NCBI GenBank assembly: GCA_050258555.1
Contig: JBLMZA010000053.1
Location: 1 to 58,440 of the forward strand
Source: CAISDA01 sp050258555
Lineage (GTDB): Bacteria > Bacteroidota > Ignavibacteria > UBA10030 > UBA8401
Reading direction: 5' to 3'
DNA length: 58,440 nucleotides
Shown: positions 1 through 9,200 of the stretch, piece by piece
Position numbering within the stretch: position 1 is the first letter of the stretch
Layout: the number at the start of each line of letters is the position of its first letter
The notes under the pieces: generated by a model
The model's input: only the letters and a program-made list of their open reading frames with translations
Database searches by the model: none
What the model was told of the DNA's origin: nothing
Position numbers and translations under genes: made by a program

Positions 1-5
1 GATCG

Positions 6-2201
6 ATGGCAAAACAGTTCTATACAACGGTGCTGAAGATCAGGAACAGGCATCTGTTTGTGCTGGATTTCGTGATTCTGTCGCTGACGCCGGTCTTGTC
101 GCTCTACCTGCGGAACGAATCGTTTCCGTATATCGCGGGGCTCGCCTTGCCGCTTGTGATGGTGACGCTCGTGCTGCTATTGATCAAGATCGGCACATTC
201 CATCTGTTCCACTTTTATAACCGGTTCTGGCGCTATGCGAGCGTGGATGAAATCGGCACGCTTGCCCAGGCCACAAGCACGACGTCGATCCTGGGGGTGA
301 TCGCATTCTTCGCCGTGCTGAAGCCGCTCGGTCTGATTCCTTCCTCGTTTCCAAATTCCATTCCCTTCATCGACGGCATCCTCACGATGCTCTTCATCGG
401 CGGTCTCCGCTTTGCGGTGCGGCTCGTCTATGTGTACAACGAGCGGGGCATGTCGGACGGCAAGATACAGAATGTGCTCATCGCGGGCGCGGGCGTGGCG
501 GGATCGATGATCGTGAAGGAGCTGCGCGCCAATCCGCAGCTGGCCATGGTGCCGGTGGGATTCGTCGACGACGATCCGCGCAAGCAGCACATGTACCTGC
601 ACGGCGTGGAAGTGCTGGGAACGATCCGCGAACTCGGCGCGATCGTGAAGGCGAAGAAAGTGACGGAAGTCGTGATCGCGATGCCGTCAGTCCCCGGCAA
701 AATCATACGCGAGGTGATGAACGCCTGCAAGGAAATCGGCGTGCAGAGCAAGACGATTCCCGGCGTATTCGAAATCCTCTCGGGCTCGGCCGTGGCGCAG
801 CTGCGCGACGTGTCGATCGAAGATCTCCTGCGGCGCGATATCGTGACGATCGATGAAGCGAATGTGGAGCACCTGATACAAGGCGCGCGCGTGATGGTCA
901 CGGGCGCGGGCGGATCGATCGGTTCCGAGCTCTGCCGGCAGATCGTGCGCTTCCGTCCCAAGGAGCTCATCATGCTCGGGCACGGGGAGAATTCCATCTT
1001 CGCCATCTCGAAGGAACTGCAGACGAAGCACGGCGTGGTGGCGGCGCAGTCGGTCACATTCACGACGGTGATCGCGGACATTCGCGACCGCGAGCGCATG
1101 GAGCACGTGATGTACGAGACCAGGCCCCAGATCATCTTCCATGCCGCGGCGCACAAGCATGTGGGACTCATGGAAGTCAATGCGCCCGATGCCGTGACGA
1201 ACAACGTGCTCGGCACGCAGAATCTCGTGGAGCTTGCGGCGAAGATCAACGTGCAGAAGCTCGTCATGATCTCGTCCGATAAGGCGGTCAATCCGATGTG
1301 CGTGATGGGCGTCACGAAGCGCGTGGCGGAACTCGTCGTGCGCGATGCGGCCCTCAGGCATAAGAAGCCGTTCGTCGTCGTGCGCTTCGGCAACGTGCTC
1401 GGAAGCAGAGGCAGCGTCGTGCCGATCTTCAAAAAGCAGATCGCCGCGGGCGGACCGGTCACGATCACGCATCCTGAGGTGACGCGCTTTTTCATGACGA
1501 TTCCCGAGGCGGTGCGCCTGGTGCTGCAGGCGGGCGCTCTCGGCAGCTGCGCCGAAACGTTCGTGCTCGATATGGGCGAGCCGGTGAAGATCGTCGATCT
1601 GGCCCGGGACCTGATCCGCTTGAGCGGACTCAGGGAAGGGGAGGATATCGATATCAAATACACCGGCCTCATCGAGGGGGAGAAGATGTATGAGGAGCTC
1701 TTCTACGAACACGAGCATGCCGATCGTTCGACGCACCGGAAGATCTTCGTCTGCCGCAACGCTCCGGCGCAGGATCTCTCCGGCGTTCTCGGAGATGCGT
1801 CGGCGGATCTCGAAAAATTCGGCGAGGAACTTCATCGTGCACGGCTTGCGGAGAAGGAGCGCGAGGCGTTCAAATTCTCGATCGAGCATCTCCTGATCGC
1901 CGCGCACGAGGGAGATGCGGAATATACGAACGAGCTCCTGAAGAAGATCGTGCCGCAATATTCGAATCCTGTGCTCGACCGGATTTTTCGGACGCATAAC
2001 GATCGGACCGAGGCGGAAAACAAGGCGTTCATCGCGGCCAATCCCGCGGCCACGTTGATCGGCGCCGATAAGATCCTTTTGAAATTCCCGAAGGGACACG
2101 CGGACGATGCCGGCATAGAGGCGCCCGCGCCGCAAGCGGAACCGGCATTGATTCCCGATGAGCCGGTGGAAAATGTTGCAGTGGGACGCCCGCTGCCGTA
2201 A
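6..2201 (+). CDS. Large membrane UDP-sugar 4,6-dehydratase, FlaA1/CapD/PglF type
   Basis: 731 residues. The N-terminal 140 residues carry about four membrane helices. A first nucleotide-binding fold starts near residue 157 (VLIAGAGVAG), and the catalytic short-chain dehydrogenase domain starts near 296 with VTGAGGSIGSE. The catalytic segment SSDKAVNP...MGVTK near 423-438 has the Met-x3-Lys of this family in place of Tyr-x3-Lys. Such enzymes make UDP-4-keto-6-deoxy-GlcNAc at the inner membrane for amino-sugar pathways. The start is supported by the paralogue at 41943, where the motif RNRHLF also sits at residues 13-18. Only five bases precede the start, so no promoter or ribosome site can be seen. 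A proline- and alanine-rich tail of about 50 residues follows the enzyme core and is absent from the paralogue. The exact sugar product is inferred, not shown. Confidence 0.93.
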   Translation: MAKQFYTTVLKIRNRHLFVLDFVILSLTPVLSLYLRNESFPYIAGLALPLVMVTLVLLLIKIGTFHLFHFYNRFWRYASVDEIGTLAQATSTTSILGVIAFFAVLKPLGLIPSSFPNSIPFIDGILTMLFIGGLRFAVRLVYVYNERGMSDGKIQNVLIAGAGVAGSMIVKELRANPQLAMVPVGFVDDDPRKQHMYLHGVEVLGTIRELGAIVKAKKVTEVVIAMPSVPGKIIREVMNACKEIGVQSKTIPGVFEILSGSAVAQLRDVSIEDLLRRDIVTIDEANVEHLIQGARVMVTGAGGSIGSELCRQIVRFRPKELIMLGHGENSIFAISKELQTKHGVVAAQSVTFTTVIADIRDRERMEHVMYETRPQIIFHAAAHKHVGLMEVNAPDAVTNNVLGTQNLVELAAKINVQKLVMISSDKAVNPMCVMGVTKRVAELVVRDAALRHKKPFVVVRFGNVLGSRGSVVPIFKKQIAAGGPVTITHPEVTRFFMTIPEAVRLVLQAGALGSCAETFVLDMGEPVKIVDLARDLIRLSGLREGEDIDIKYTGLIEGEKMYEELFYEHEHADRSTHRKIFVCRNAPAQDLSGVLGDASADLEKFGEELHRARLAEKEREAFKFSIEHLLIAAHEGDAEYTNELLKKIVPQYSNPVLDRIFRTHNDRTEAENKAFIAANPAATLIGADKILLKFPKGHADDAGIEAPAPQAEPALIPDEPVENVAVGRPLP

Positions 2202-2235
2202 TTGTTGTTATATAATAGAGCAGGAAACAGGAAAT

Positions 2236-2281
2236 TCCGCATTCTGAACGCCGTTGGGGCGTCAGGATGCGGGATTTTTTT
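2236..2281 (+). terminator. Intrinsic terminator after the dehydratase gene
   Basis: A long imperfect stem pairs CCGCAT..CTGA..CGCC (from 2237) with GGCG..TCAG..ATGCGG (to 2272). It is followed directly by seven T at 2275-2281. It lies 35 bases past the stop codon and before the convergent gene that ends at 2352. Confidence 0.85.
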
Positions 2282-2351
2282 ATTTCTGCAGCGTCATGCG
2301 AACGGTCTTCACATGGGCGCCGGCGCTCATGATGCCGAAATTTCTGTCCGC

Positions 2352-3077
2352 TTATTTCATGTGCCGGATGCGCACTTCGATCTCCGGCGTGTCCTTCAGA
2401 AGCTTCGTGATGAGGCTCGTGTCCGTCTCGCCGGTGTGATAGGGATAGAGCACCTTCGGCATCACCATGCGCGCGGCGCGCGCGGTCATTGCCGGGTTCA
2501 TCGTGTACGGCAGGTTCATGGGCAGAAAGGCGATGTCGATCTGCTTCGATTTCAGATTCGCCATCTCGGGGATGTCCTCGGTGTCGCCGGCAAAATAGAG
2601 GCGCGTCTCTCCGATCTTGAGTATGTACCCGTTGCCGTCGCCCTTCGGATGGAAGGGATTGCGTCCGTCGCGCAGGTGCTTGATGTTATAGGCGGGCACG
2701 GCTTCAATCTGCATCTCGCCGATCGTGCGCGTGTCGCCGTTTTTCATAACGACCGCGCCGGGGACTTTTTTCGCGCCGAGCGCCGTGGTGACGATCTGCG
2801 TGTGCGTGCCCGAGATCTTTTCTATTTCCGTCATATCGAGATGATCGAAATGATCGTGCGTGACCAGAATGAGATCGGCCTTGGGAAATTCGGAATAATC
2901 GGCCACGTCGCCGTAGGGATCGGTGTAGATGTGCTTTCCGTTATGCGTGAGGATGAGCGATGAGTGCCCGAGAAACGTGATTTCCACATCGCCCGCACTC
3001 GTGTGAATGACGTCCTTTTCGTATGTCGCCGTCGCAGTGGTCATGGCAAAGATGAACGGAAGTGTCATGATGAACAT
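2352..3077 (-). CDS. Metallo-beta-lactamase-fold hydrolase (UPF0173-like), possibly exported
   Basis: 241 residues. The signature THDHFDHLD (HxHxDH) binds the metal pair. An early GHSSLIL strand and a later FAGDTED motif are typical of the UPF0173/L-ascorbate-6-phosphate-lactonase-like branch of the superfamily; substrate is unknown. The N-terminus (MFIMTLPFIFAMTTATA) is short and hydrophobic and could be a weak signal peptide, which would place the enzyme in the periplasm, but this is uncertain. The start is chosen because a strong AGGAGG lies five to seven bases upstream; a second ATG three codons in is possible. It is transcribed divergently from the DUF362 gene. Confidence 0.85.
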   Translation of the reverse strand: MFIMTLPFIFAMTTATATYEKDVIHTSAGDVEITFLGHSSLILTHNGKHIYTDPYGDVADYSEFPKADLILVTHDHFDHLDMTEIEKISGTHTQIVTTALGAKKVPGAVVMKNGDTRTIGEMQIEAVPAYNIKHLRDGRNPFHPKGDGNGYILKIGETRLYFAGDTEDIPEMANLKSKQIDIAFLPMNLPYTMNPAMTARAARMVMPKVLYPYHTGETDTSLITKLLKDTPEIEVRIRHMK

Positions 3078-3112
3078 TCCTCCCTCCTTGTTTTTTCAGA
3101 TTGTGATACACA

Positions 3113-3141
3113 AAAGTACGGCATTGGCGCGAGGAAAGCAA
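3113..3141 (-). promoter_or_regulatory. Predicted promoter of the metallo-hydrolase gene
   Basis: On the minus strand TTGCTT (3141-3136) is followed after 17 bases by TACTTT (3118-3113). The implied transcript start is about 29 bases before the ATG at 3077. It sits back to back with the promoter at 3150-3178. Confidence 0.5.
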
Positions 3142-3149
3142 CACGCGTC

Positions 3150-3178
3150 TTGCGCCTCAGCCTCCCATTCCGTATTTT
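3150..3178 (+). promoter_or_regulatory. Predicted promoter of the DUF362 gene
   Basis: TTGCGC (3150-3155), 17-base spacer, TATTTT (3173-3178). The implied transcript start is about 37 bases before the ATG at 3222. Confidence 0.5.
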
Positions 3179-3221
3179 ACACGGCATTTCACTTTTTTTG
3201 AATATCAGAATATCGCCTTCT

Positions 3222-4505
3222 ATGTCACGCTCATTCTTGTCCGTCCTTCTTCTCACATTCCTCTTCGTTTCGCCATCGATGTCGCAGCCGGCCATGCCGC
3301 CGGATGTGAAGGTGAACCAGCCCCTCGGCACGGCGCGCGGCATTTATCCCGGACGCGTCGTCTGGGTGCACGATCCCGGTGTGGCCTCATGGGACGGCAA
3401 AACGGGCTTCTGGTGGTCCGATTCCTGCACATCCCAGATGGAAGCCGACCGCATGGTATCGCGCGCCGTCACGACGCTTGCCGGTGAAAACAATGAAGCG
3501 AAGGCGTGGGAGAAACTCTTCCGATATTTCAATGAACGGCACGGACGGGGAAGGCGCGGCTGCCGGTCCACGGAAAAAATCGCGATCAAGATCAATACGA
3601 ACAACACCGACCGCCATGCCAACACGAACGAGATCAACGCCTCGCCGCAGAGCGTGCTTGCGCTGCTCAAAAGCCTGATCGGAAAGGCGCATGTGCCGCA
3701 GAAGAACATCACGGTCTTCGACGCGAGCCGGTTCTTCACCGATAATATTTATGACAAATGCCACAGCGTCTATCCCGATGTCGTGTATATGGACCATGTG
3801 GGCGGGGAAGGCCGTGCGAAGGCGGAGTTCAAGCCGAAGGCAATTCCGTATTCGGTCGATAACGGTCCACTTGCGCAGGGGCTCGCGCTCTGCGCCCTCG
3901 AGGCCGACTACCTGATCGATCTTGCCGTGCTGAAGGGACATGTTGGGCAGGGCGTGACGCTCTGCGCGAAGAATTTTTACGGCGTCACGGATATCGATCC
4001 CGATTGGCGCAAGAATTTTCATAACAATTTCGATCAGGACCGCTCGGGCAAGCCGAAATACATGACGTTCGTCGACTTCCTGGGGCACAAGGACCTGGGC
4101 GGAAAGACGATGCTCTTCCTGATCGACGGCTTCTACGGCGCCCGCGCCGTGAACGGGCTGCCCTCGCGCACATGGAAGATGCCGCCCTTCAATGATCACT
4201 GGGCCTCGAGCCTGTTTGCATCGCAGGACGGCGTGGCGATCGATGCGGTGGGACTGGATTTTCTGCGGTCGGAATGGCCCGATGCGCCGGACATGCCCTA
4301 CAGCGATGCCTATCTGATCGAGGCCGCACTGGCCGACAATCCGCCCTCGGGCACGGTGTATGATCCCGAGCGTGACGGCACGCGGCTCAAGAGCCTCGGC
4401 GTGATGGAGCACTGGAACAACATGATCGACAAACAGTACAGCCGCAACATGGGGAAGAAGGAAGGCATCGAGCTCGTCTACATGCCGATGGCTGCAGTGA
4501 AATAA
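3222..4505 (+). CDS. Exported DUF362-family protein
   Basis: 427 residues. The frame is open further upstream, but the ATG at 3222 begins a textbook signal peptide (MSRSFLSVLLLTFLFVSPSMS) with cleavage before Gln, so this start is chosen. The mature part has the DUF362 pattern: a conserved KINTN segment, ALEADYLIDLAVLKGH and a CAKNFYGVTD motif with Lys and Cys. DUF362 proteins are of uncertain function; some are fused to ferredoxin domains, but no Cys-rich iron-sulfur cluster motif is present here. Its predicted mature start, QPAMPPDV, closely resembles that of the large T9SS protein at 6272-9562 (QPGMPPSV). Monocistronic by its own promoter and terminator. Confidence 0.85.
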   Translation: MSRSFLSVLLLTFLFVSPSMSQPAMPPDVKVNQPLGTARGIYPGRVVWVHDPGVASWDGKTGFWWSDSCTSQMEADRMVSRAVTTLAGENNEAKAWEKLFRYFNERHGRGRRGCRSTEKIAIKINTNNTDRHANTNEINASPQSVLALLKSLIGKAHVPQKNITVFDASRFFTDNIYDKCHSVYPDVVYMDHVGGEGRAKAEFKPKAIPYSVDNGPLAQGLALCALEADYLIDLAVLKGHVGQGVTLCAKNFYGVTDIDPDWRKNFHNNFDQDRSGKPKYMTFVDFLGHKDLGGKTMLFLIDGFYGARAVNGLPSRTWKMPPFNDHWASSLFASQDGVAIDAVGLDFLRSEWPDAPDMPYSDAYLIEAALADNPPSGTVYDPERDGTRLKSLGVMEHWNNMIDKQYSRNMGKKEGIELVYMPMAAVK

Positions 4506-4530
4506 GCCGGGAAGCGACGGACATCATCCG

Positions 4531-4589
4531 ATCCCGCACGCGGTACGAGAGAAGGTTTGCGCCTTCGACGGCCGGTGCGGGATTTTTTT
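4531..4589 (+). terminator. Intrinsic terminator of the DUF362 gene
   Basis: A perfect 9-base stem, ATCCCGCAC (4531-4539) with GTGCGGGAT (4575-4583), encloses a smaller GAAGG/CCTTC hairpin. T run at 4583-4589. The run touches the stop codon of the convergent lipoprotein gene (4588-4590). Confidence 0.85.
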
Positions 4590-5079
4590 ATTGTCGCCGC
4601 ATTTTGGAAAGCTTCGGCGGAACGACGAGCGCGCCGATTTCGGAACGGTTGTAGGCAAGAGGAATGGGTTCGGCCGTTTCGGGATCGGGAATGGTGAGGT
4701 GAAGCGTGTCCTTGTTCGCCGAGACCCGGTATGTTCCGACCACAGAGACGGTCGTATCGATGAAGCGGGGGATCCGGTAGACCATGTGGAGATGGATGTC
4801 CGGACCTTCGGTTTTTTTGATCGTGAGAATGATCGTGCCGCGCTTCACCGTATCGGCTGCCGGCATGTACTGCAAGCGTCCCTGGGTGTTGACGGTCAGC
4901 GTGCGCGTCGAGCCGTCCGCGTGCGCCTCGAATCCGACGGTGTCCGCGCGGTTGTACCAGACGGCGACGAGAGCGGGATCGATCGTGCTCGTGTCTCCGT
5001 CGATCGACAGGTCCTTCGAACAGGAGGAAAGCGCAAGAAGCGCGAGAAGCACTGAAAGAATGAGCACGTGGCGGAACAT
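4588..5079 (-). CDS. Small putative lipoprotein, function unknown
   Basis: 163 residues from the ATG at 5079, preceded by AAAGGAA at good spacing. The N-terminus MFRHVLILSVLLALLALSSC ends in a lipobox (LSSC), so the mature protein should be lipid-anchored at Cys20. The remainder, from about residue 30, is a single beta-rich domain with many Thr and Asp residues; it resembles small lipocalin-like or immunoglobulin-like sheets, but I do not recognise a family. It is the last gene of the minus-strand secretory operon; the gap before it (5080-5195) carries copy 1 of the hairpin repeat. Confidence 0.8.
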   Translation of the reverse strand: MFRHVLILSVLLALLALSSCSKDLSIDGDTSTIDPALVAVWYNRADTVGFEAHADGSTRTLTVNTQGRLQYMPAADTVKRGTIILTIKKTEGPDIHLHMVYRIPRFIDTTVSVVGTYRVSANKDTLHLTIPDPETAEPIPLAYNRSEIGALVVPPKLSKMRRQ

Positions 5080-5110
5080 CAAGAGGGTTCCTTTAAATGA
5101 AAATGAAAAT

Positions 5111-5192
5111 GAAAGATGAAGCAGTGGGCGAAGCAGCGCTTCGCCCCACATGGCGCTTCGCCCCACATGAACAACAAAAGAAAGATGAAGCA
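5111..5192 (-). repeat. Dispersed hairpin element, copy 1
   Basis: Two perfect copies of GAAAGATGAAGCA (5111-5123 and 5180-5192) flank a core. The core has a 9-base stem GGGCGAAGC (5126-5134) / GCTTCGCCC (5138-5146) with loop AGC. A 17-base direct repeat, GCGCTTCGCCCCACATG, occurs at 5136-5152 and 5153-5169. It lies in the gap between the two last genes of the minus-strand operon, 47 bases before the lipoprotein start. Related copies are at 9591-9636 and 11992-12071. Confidence 0.85.
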
Positions 5193-5195
5193 AGG

Positions 5196-6275
5196 CTACT
5201 TTTGAAGAATGAGCTTCTGCGTACGCGAGGAGCCGCTGCTTGTGACGCGGCAGAAATACATGCCGCTTGGAAGCGCGCCGCTTTCCCATGTGAGAGCGTG
5301 CGCGCCGGGCTCCATCCACTCCGCCGCGCGCTCCCAGACGCAGCGGCCGAGGATGTCCGTGATGCGAATGGCGAGATCCGAGCGCCTGTGCAGATCGAAA
5401 CGGATCGTCGTCGCGCCGTTGAACGGATTCGGATAACTATTAAGCAATGTGAACGCCTCCGGCGCGGCAATGGGAGCGCCGGGGGATTCCTCCACGCCGG
5501 TTGCGATCATTTTTTCGAGCACGCGCACGTAGCCCGGAATCGAAAATTTCGGAATGCTGTCGTTGTCGGTTGCCGTGAGCGGGAAGTATGTCGAATTCTG
5601 CGTTTCCTTCACGATCCAGTTTCCCGCCGCAATATAATAGACCGTTGTGAGTTTCAGGAACGGATTGGCTCTCCGCCCGAGCGGCGTCCAGACCCACCAG
5701 TTGAGCGTGAGCGTGATTTCAAAGGGCGTCACGGTATTGAACGAGCCGGCGGGCACGACGACGCTGCCCACGGGACGGCGCGTGCGCGTGATCATGAGCA
5801 TGAGATCGAACTCCGTGCCGTCGACCGTGATCGTGGAATCGTGCCGGTAGAGCGTGTCGGCGCGGTTATCGATGGGGGGCGATTTCCATTTCATGTACGG
5901 ATACCATCCGCTTGCCTGCGGAAGGAAGCCGAGTCCCAGTGAATCGGACACGAGCTTCAGACCTTCCTTCGGGTAGCCGCCGTTGAAGAAGGCGACCGTG
6001 TCTCCGTGCACATCGGCGATCACGGAATCGCGGTTCATGTTCGAGAGATTGCGGAAGAGATAGGCGCGAATCATTCCGCGGAGCGTCGTGCCGGCGAGAC
6101 TGTCGGTCTCGATCCGTTTCGACTGCGGAATCTGGTTCTGCATCGAATCGAGCGTGTAGCGCTGATAGCGCCAGACCGAACCCATGCGCGAGGGAAGATA
6201 GTCCGCGGCGGATTGAGCTTGCAGCATCCAGGGAAGCAGCACAAGGACGATGAAATGGGAAATGGTTGTTTTCAT
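5196..6275 (-). CDS. T9SS-secreted protein with C-terminal sorting domain
   Basis: 359 residues from the ATG at 6275. The signal peptide is MKTTISHFIVLVLLPWMLQA with Gln next. The middle (about 25-265) is a beta-rich domain not assigned to a family. The last 80 residues are a type A sorting domain: the box LLNSYPNPFNGATTIRF, then ITDILGRCVW, LPSGMYFCRVTSSG and a terminal KLILQK. Such tails direct export through the T9SS pore and are removed or replaced by a lipid anchor. Its ATG overlaps the stop of the upstream gene by four bases (ATGA), so translation is probably coupled and the two products may act together. Confidence 0.88.
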   Translation of the reverse strand: MKTTISHFIVLVLLPWMLQAQSAADYLPSRMGSVWRYQRYTLDSMQNQIPQSKRIETDSLAGTTLRGMIRAYLFRNLSNMNRDSVIADVHGDTVAFFNGGYPKEGLKLVSDSLGLGFLPQASGWYPYMKWKSPPIDNRADTLYRHDSTITVDGTEFDLMLMITRTRRPVGSVVVPAGSFNTVTPFEITLTLNWWVWTPLGRRANPFLKLTTVYYIAAGNWIVKETQNSTYFPLTATDNDSIPKFSIPGYVRVLEKMIATGVEESPGAPIAAPEAFTLLNSYPNPFNGATTIRFDLHRRSDLAIRITDILGRCVWERAAEWMEPGAHALTWESGALPSGMYFCRVTSSGSSRTQKLILQK

Positions 6276-9200
6276 TTGAGAATGACGAGCTTGCGCGTTT
6301 CGGTATAGACGGCGCCCGTTTCGGCCGAGACCGCGCGCATGCGATAGAGATACATGCCGCTCGAAATGCCCTGCGCGTTCCACTGCACGCTGAAATATCC
6401 CGGCATCACGCTGTTGCGGAAGACTTCCGCAATTTCGCGCCCGGTCACATCGTACACCTTGATCGTCACAAACGACGGCTGCGGCGCGGCAAACTGCATC
6501 GTCGTCACCGGATTGAAGGGATTCGGATAATTCTGATTGAGCGCATAGCGCTGCGGTATGCCCGCATGCAGCTGCGTGACGCCCGTTGCGGATTCGCCCC
6601 TGCCGGAAAGAACGATCACGGCCGGCGCGCGCAATGTCGAGCTATGCAGGAAAAGCGTGTCGGCATACTGCAGCGTTGAATCGGGCAGGAAGGTGACGGT
6701 GATGCTCGTCGTGTCGCCGGTTTTGAGCGCCAGCGGCAGCGCGTGCTTTCCGGTCGTGAAGACGCGCGTTCGGAGCTTCAGCGAATCGATCTTCACCGTA
6801 TTGAGCGATCCGTTGGAAAGCATGATCTGCTTCGTCACGGGTTTCCGTACGGGAACGGTCGCAAAGTCGATCGCCGTCTGTGATAGGGTAAGATCCGGCA
6901 CGGGCGAATTCCCCCAGAGCGTGATCGGGATCATGCGGCGGTCCGAGTTGGTCGAAAGCCGGATCGTATCGGCATACGTCCGCAGCTCATCGGGCGTGAA
7001 GCGCACCGTGAAGACAAGCGAATCGGACTGCGCGATGCGGCATTTTGTCACGGCGGGTCGGAACGAGCGCGTGCCGGCGGCGATCGTATCGATCACCACG
7101 TCGTTGAACGACAGGTTCGAGAGCGTGATCTTCGCCGTGGCCGTGTCGCCGGTGCGGACGTTGCCGAACTGCATGCCCGATGCCGAGACGATGAGCGACG
7201 GCACGGGAGAGTTGCCCGAAAGCGCGATCGGCACTTCGGGCGTCGTGGTATTCGTGTGCAGACGCAGCGTATCGGAAAAGTCCCCGAGCGTTCCCGGCTG
7301 GAATGCCACGGCAAGCGCGAGCGAGTCGCCCGATGCGATGCGTCCCGCATACACCGCCGGCAGGAAGACGCGCGATGCGGTGTGCGCACTGTCGATCACG
7401 ACGTCGTTGAGAGACGGATTTTTCAGCACGAGCGTCTGCACGGAGCTTCGAGCGACTTTCACATTGCCATAGGAGAGCATGCGGGCGGAAAGCGAAACAG
7501 TCGGAACGGGCGAATTGCCAGAGAGCGCGATCGGGATCATGCGGCGGTCCGATGTGTTTGCAATCAGAAGCGTGTCCTGATAGTGCTGCAGGCGTTGCGG
7601 CGCAAAGAACACCGACACCGTGAGGGTTTCATGCTGCGCAATCGTGCGCTTCGAAGCCGCGGCGCGGAAGACGGAGCCGGAAACGACGAGGCTGTCGATC
7701 GAGACGTCATTCAAGGACGGATTGGTGATCAGGATCTTCTGCGCGGCTTCCTTCATGAGCTTCACATCGCCGAATGAGGCGGACTGCACAGGAACCGAAA
7801 GAGTCGGCACGGGAGAGGATCCCGTAACGGCGATCTGCTGCGCGCCCGCGCTTGAATACACGGTGACGACATCTTCCACGGTTCCGAATGCGCGCGGCGA
7901 AAAACCGATCGCGACATGCTCCGCGGCGAACGAGCCGATCGTGAGGGGCAGATGCTGGAGCGCGGTGAACTGTCCGCTCGATGACGAGATGGAATCGATC
8001 GTGAGCGGCGAGAAGTCGGCGCTCATCTGCACGACGGCGTCGGTTGAAGAACCGACGGCCGTTTCCCCAAACGTGAGCGAGGACTCGGAGAGCGTCAGCT
8101 TGGCCGGAGGCGGCGTGAAAAACGTGTTCTTCAGAATCGAAATCGTGCCCGAGCCTTCGTTGGCCGACGCGATATCGAGGATGCCGTAGACGCCGCTCAT
8201 TTCGACCGCGGCGATGCCGGCAGGAGATGAGCCGCACGGAATGCTTTTGACCGTGGGGAAGGAGTAGCCGTTATTCTGCATGACTGCAACCGTGTTGGAT
8301 CCGGCGCAGGCGACCGCAAGATCGATGTCGCCGTCGCCGTCGAAATCTCCGCCTGCAAGCGCCACAGGCGCATTGCCCACGAGATCGAAATCTCCGGGAC
8401 CGATGAAGCGTCCCTCTTTATTGTTGAGCATCACCGAGACGTCGTTCGTTTCGCTGTTGGCCGCGGCCAGATCCATATAGCCGTCGTTGTCGAAATCGAA
8501 CGAGACAATGGCCGAGGGTCCGCGGTGGATCTGGTAGACGCTGTCCTTGGCGAATACCGCGCCGGAATTCTTCAGCACCCAGACGTCGTTCGACTGGCGG
8601 TTGCAGACGAGCGCGTCGGTGAGTCCGTCGTGATTGAGATCCTCGAGTGCGATGCCGGAAGGCGCTTTGCCCACAGCTGCGGTCTGCAGGATGGAGAAGG
8701 AGCCGTTCCCATCGTTTTTCAGAAACGTGACCGTGTTGTCCCCGGCATTCGTCACGGCAAGATCCGTCGCGCCGTCGTTATCGAGATCGGATGCCGCAAT
8801 GGCGCTGATCGAACTTCCTGCCGAAGCAGATGAGGCGAGCGTGAATGTTCCCGCGCCGTCATTAAGAAAGATGGAAATGGACGCGGGTCCGGCCGAGGCG
8901 ATATCGATCGCGCCGTCGCCGTTGAAGTCCGCCGTCGCAAGCGCCGCGGAGGCGCCGCCGGCGCTGAACGTGGCATGATGCACGAACTGCTGGCGAGTGG
9001 TATTGAGGTAGACATCGATCGACTGGCCCGAGGCAGAGGCGCAGACGAGATCGGTCGCGCCATCCTTGTTGAAGTCCGCCGCCGCCACGGCAGAGGGACT
9101 TCCCGATGGGGTGTACGCGCGGGGATCGGGAGAAAATTCGCAGGTACCGTTTTGTGCGCCGGTGGTGAACTTCCATGCATAGCCGCGCGTGATCGGCTTG

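Noticed and set aside
5080..5319. An N-terminal extension of the lipoprotein gene through the hairpin repeat
   Set aside because: The extension would translate the repeat element and overlap the neighbouring gene; the lipobox signal peptide starts at 5079.
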